A program made the translations under genes and the position numbers. A stretch of DNA of 6,789 bases from the NCBI GenBank assembly GCA_023389545.1, contig JAEWEI010000110.1:1-6789 (forward strand), given 5' to 3'. The notes under the pieces were generated by a model. That model did no database searches and was not told the DNA's origin. It saw only the letters and a list, made by a program, of their open reading frames with translations. The DNA comes from Actinomycetes bacterium (GTDB lineage: Bacteria; Actinomycetota; Actinomycetes; Actinomycetales; Cellulomonadaceae). Shown here one piece after another: positions 5,567-6,789 of the stretch; position 1 is the first letter of the stretch, and each line of letters begins with the position of its first letter.

Positions 5567-6789
5567 ATGGCGCTCACCGACATCCCCGGCACCCCTGCCT
5601 CGACGACCGGGGCCTCGACGACGGCCCCGTCGATCGAGCCGCTCGGCACCGTGATCCCCTCCACCGTGCCGACGCACTGGTACAACCTCAACGCCGACCT
5701 GCCGGAGCCGGCGCCCCCGCACCTGCACCCGGGCACACGCGAGCCACTCACGCCCGACGACTTGGCGCCGCTCTTCCCGATGGCGCTCATCGCGCAGGAG
5801 GTCAGCACCGAGCGGTACATCGAGATCCCGCAGGCCGTGCGGGAGATCTACGCGATGTGGCGCCCGTCGCCGCTGATCCGGGCCTCGCGGCTTGAGCGGG
5901 CCATCGGCACGAAGGCCCGGATCTACTACAAGTACGAGGGTGTGAGCCCGGTCGGCTCGCACAAGCCGAACACGGCCGTCGCGCAGGCGTACTACAACGC
6001 CGCCGAGGGCATCACCCGGCTCACCACCGAGACGGGCGCTGGGCAGTGGGGCGCGTCGCTGTCGATGGCCGCCGCGCTGCTGGGGCTGACCTGCGAGGTG
6101 TGGCAGGTGCGCGCGTCCTACGACGCGAAGCCGTACCGCCGCATCCAGATGGAGACGTACGGCAGCGTGTGCCACCCGTCGCCGTCGGACCTCACGGAGG
6201 CCGGGCGGGCGATCCTCGCGGAGATGCCCGACACCACGGGCTCGCTCGGCATGGCGATCAGCGAGGCCGTCGAGGCCGCGGTGAAGGACCCGGGCGCCCA
6301 CTACGCGCTGGGCAGCGTGCTCAACCACGTGATGCTGCACCAGAGCGTCATCGGGCAGGAGGTGCTGGTCCAGCTCGCCGAGGCGGGCGAGGCGCAGGCC
6401 GACACGGTGTTCGGCTGCGCGGGCGGCGGCTCGAACCTGGCGGGGCTGACGTTCCCGCTCATCGGGCAGAACCTGCGCCAGGGGACCACCACGCGCGCGG
6501 TGGCCTGTGAGCCGGCGGCCTGCCCGTCGCTCACGCAGGGCGAGTACCGCTACGACTTCGGCGACGTCGCGGGCCTGACGCCGCTGCTCAAGATGCACAC
6601 GCTCGGCAAGGACTTCGTGCCGCCGTCGATCCACGCGGGCGGCCTGCGCTACCACGGCATGGCGCCGATGGTCTCGCACGCCGTGAACCTGGGGCTCATG
6701 GAGGCCGTCGCCGTCGAGCAGGACGACGCGTTCGCCGCGGGCATCGAGTTCGCCCGCGCCGAGGGCATCGTCCCCGCGCCCGAGTCGAC
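5567..6789 (+). CDS. TrpB2-type tryptophan synthase beta chain / TrpB-like PLP enzyme (partial, C-terminus off the right edge)
   Basis: The frame is open from the ATG at 5567 to the window end, 407 complete codons; the family is usually about 420-460 residues, so only the tail is missing. The ATG follows GAAGGA (5551-5556) by ten bases. This PLP enzyme joins indole and serine to make tryptophan. The PLP-binding Lys is Lys133 in [13 protein letters not shown]; the catalytic Glu is in [10 protein letters not shown] (153-162); and the PLP phosphate is held by GGGSN (286-290). The GAGQWG form (GAGQHG in TrpB1), the [10 protein letters not shown] and [13 protein letters not shown] stretches, and an extended N-terminus are hallmarks of the TrpB2 group, which does not form the tight complex with TrpA. 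No trpA or other trp gene is visible here, so it may salvage free indole or act on another substrate. The first 30 or so residues are a low-complexity Thr/Ala/Ser/Pro-rich extension. Confidence 0.92.
   Translation, partial: MALTDIPGTPASTTGASTTAPSIEPLGTVIPSTVPTHWYNLNADLPEPAPPHLHPGTREPLTPDDLAPLFPMALIAQEVSTERYIEIPQAVREIYAMWRPSPLIRASRLERAIGTKARIYYKYEGVSPVGSHKPNTAVAQAYYNAAEGITRLTTETGAGQWGASLSMAAALLGLTCEVWQVRASYDAKPYRRIQMETYGSVCHPSPSDLTEAGRAILAEMPDTTGSLGMAISEAVEAAVKDPGAHYALGSVLNHVMLHQSVIGQEVLVQLAEAGEAQADTVFGCAGGGSNLAGLTFPLIGQNLRQGTTTRAVACEPAACPSLTQGEYRYDFGDVAGLTPLLKMHTLGKDFVPPSIHAGGLRYHGMAPMVSHAVNLGLMEAVAVEQDDAFAAGIEFARAEGIVPAPES

Noticed and set aside
4940..6679. A 579-codon minus-strand open frame spanning two plus-strand genes and the gap between them
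   Set aside because: It is rich in Arg, Ala and His, has no family motif, and lies opposite the acyltransferase and TrpB2 genes, whose active-site motifs are intact.

Overview
The window is very GC-rich (third codon positions almost all G or C) and compact, with few strong Shine-Dalgarno sites. The protein families match a high-GC Gram-positive actinobacterium: a DesK-type sensor with a NarL-type regulator, an actinobacterial-style ABC-2 exporter, and a TrpB2-type synthase. A member of the Cellulomonadaceae or a relative is plausible, but that is inference from style and not from a marker gene.

Layout. (1) Positions 1-1579, minus strand: a two-gene ABC-2 exporter, ATPase then membrane permease, joined by an ATGA overlap. 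The permease runs off the left edge. (2) Positions 1720-3607, plus strand, divergent from the exporter: a histidine kinase followed by its response regulator. The regulator reading frame is broken by an apparent one-base deletion near 3170-3180, so the receiver and the DNA-binding domain lie in different frames. (3) Positions 3608-3790: a non-coding gap with a GC-rich hairpin just after the regulator stop and a cluster of CGGGTG/CACCCG inverted repeats. (4) Positions 3791-4255, plus strand: a small exported protein of unknown function whose mature part resembles a type IV pilin globular domain. (5) Positions 4308-4820, minus strand: a YfcE/MJ0936-type metallophosphoesterase, convergent with the previous gene. 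(6) Positions 4904-5494, plus strand: a small PlsC-type acyltransferase. (7) Positions 5567 to the right edge, plus strand: a TrpB2-type tryptophan synthase beta chain, cut by the window end.

How the genes work together. The kinase and regulator beside a divergent exporter have the layout of a stress- or drug-responsive efflux module, in which the regulator would act on the shared intergenic region. If the frameshift is real, full phosphorelay control of the exporter is probably lost in this strain. The remaining genes look like independent housekeeping or accessory units. I saw no CRISPR array, tRNA, rRNA, insertion sequence or phage gene, and no stretch over 300 bases lacks a gene. The main items for follow-up are the broken regulator, the pilin-like orphan and the repeat cluster in front of it.
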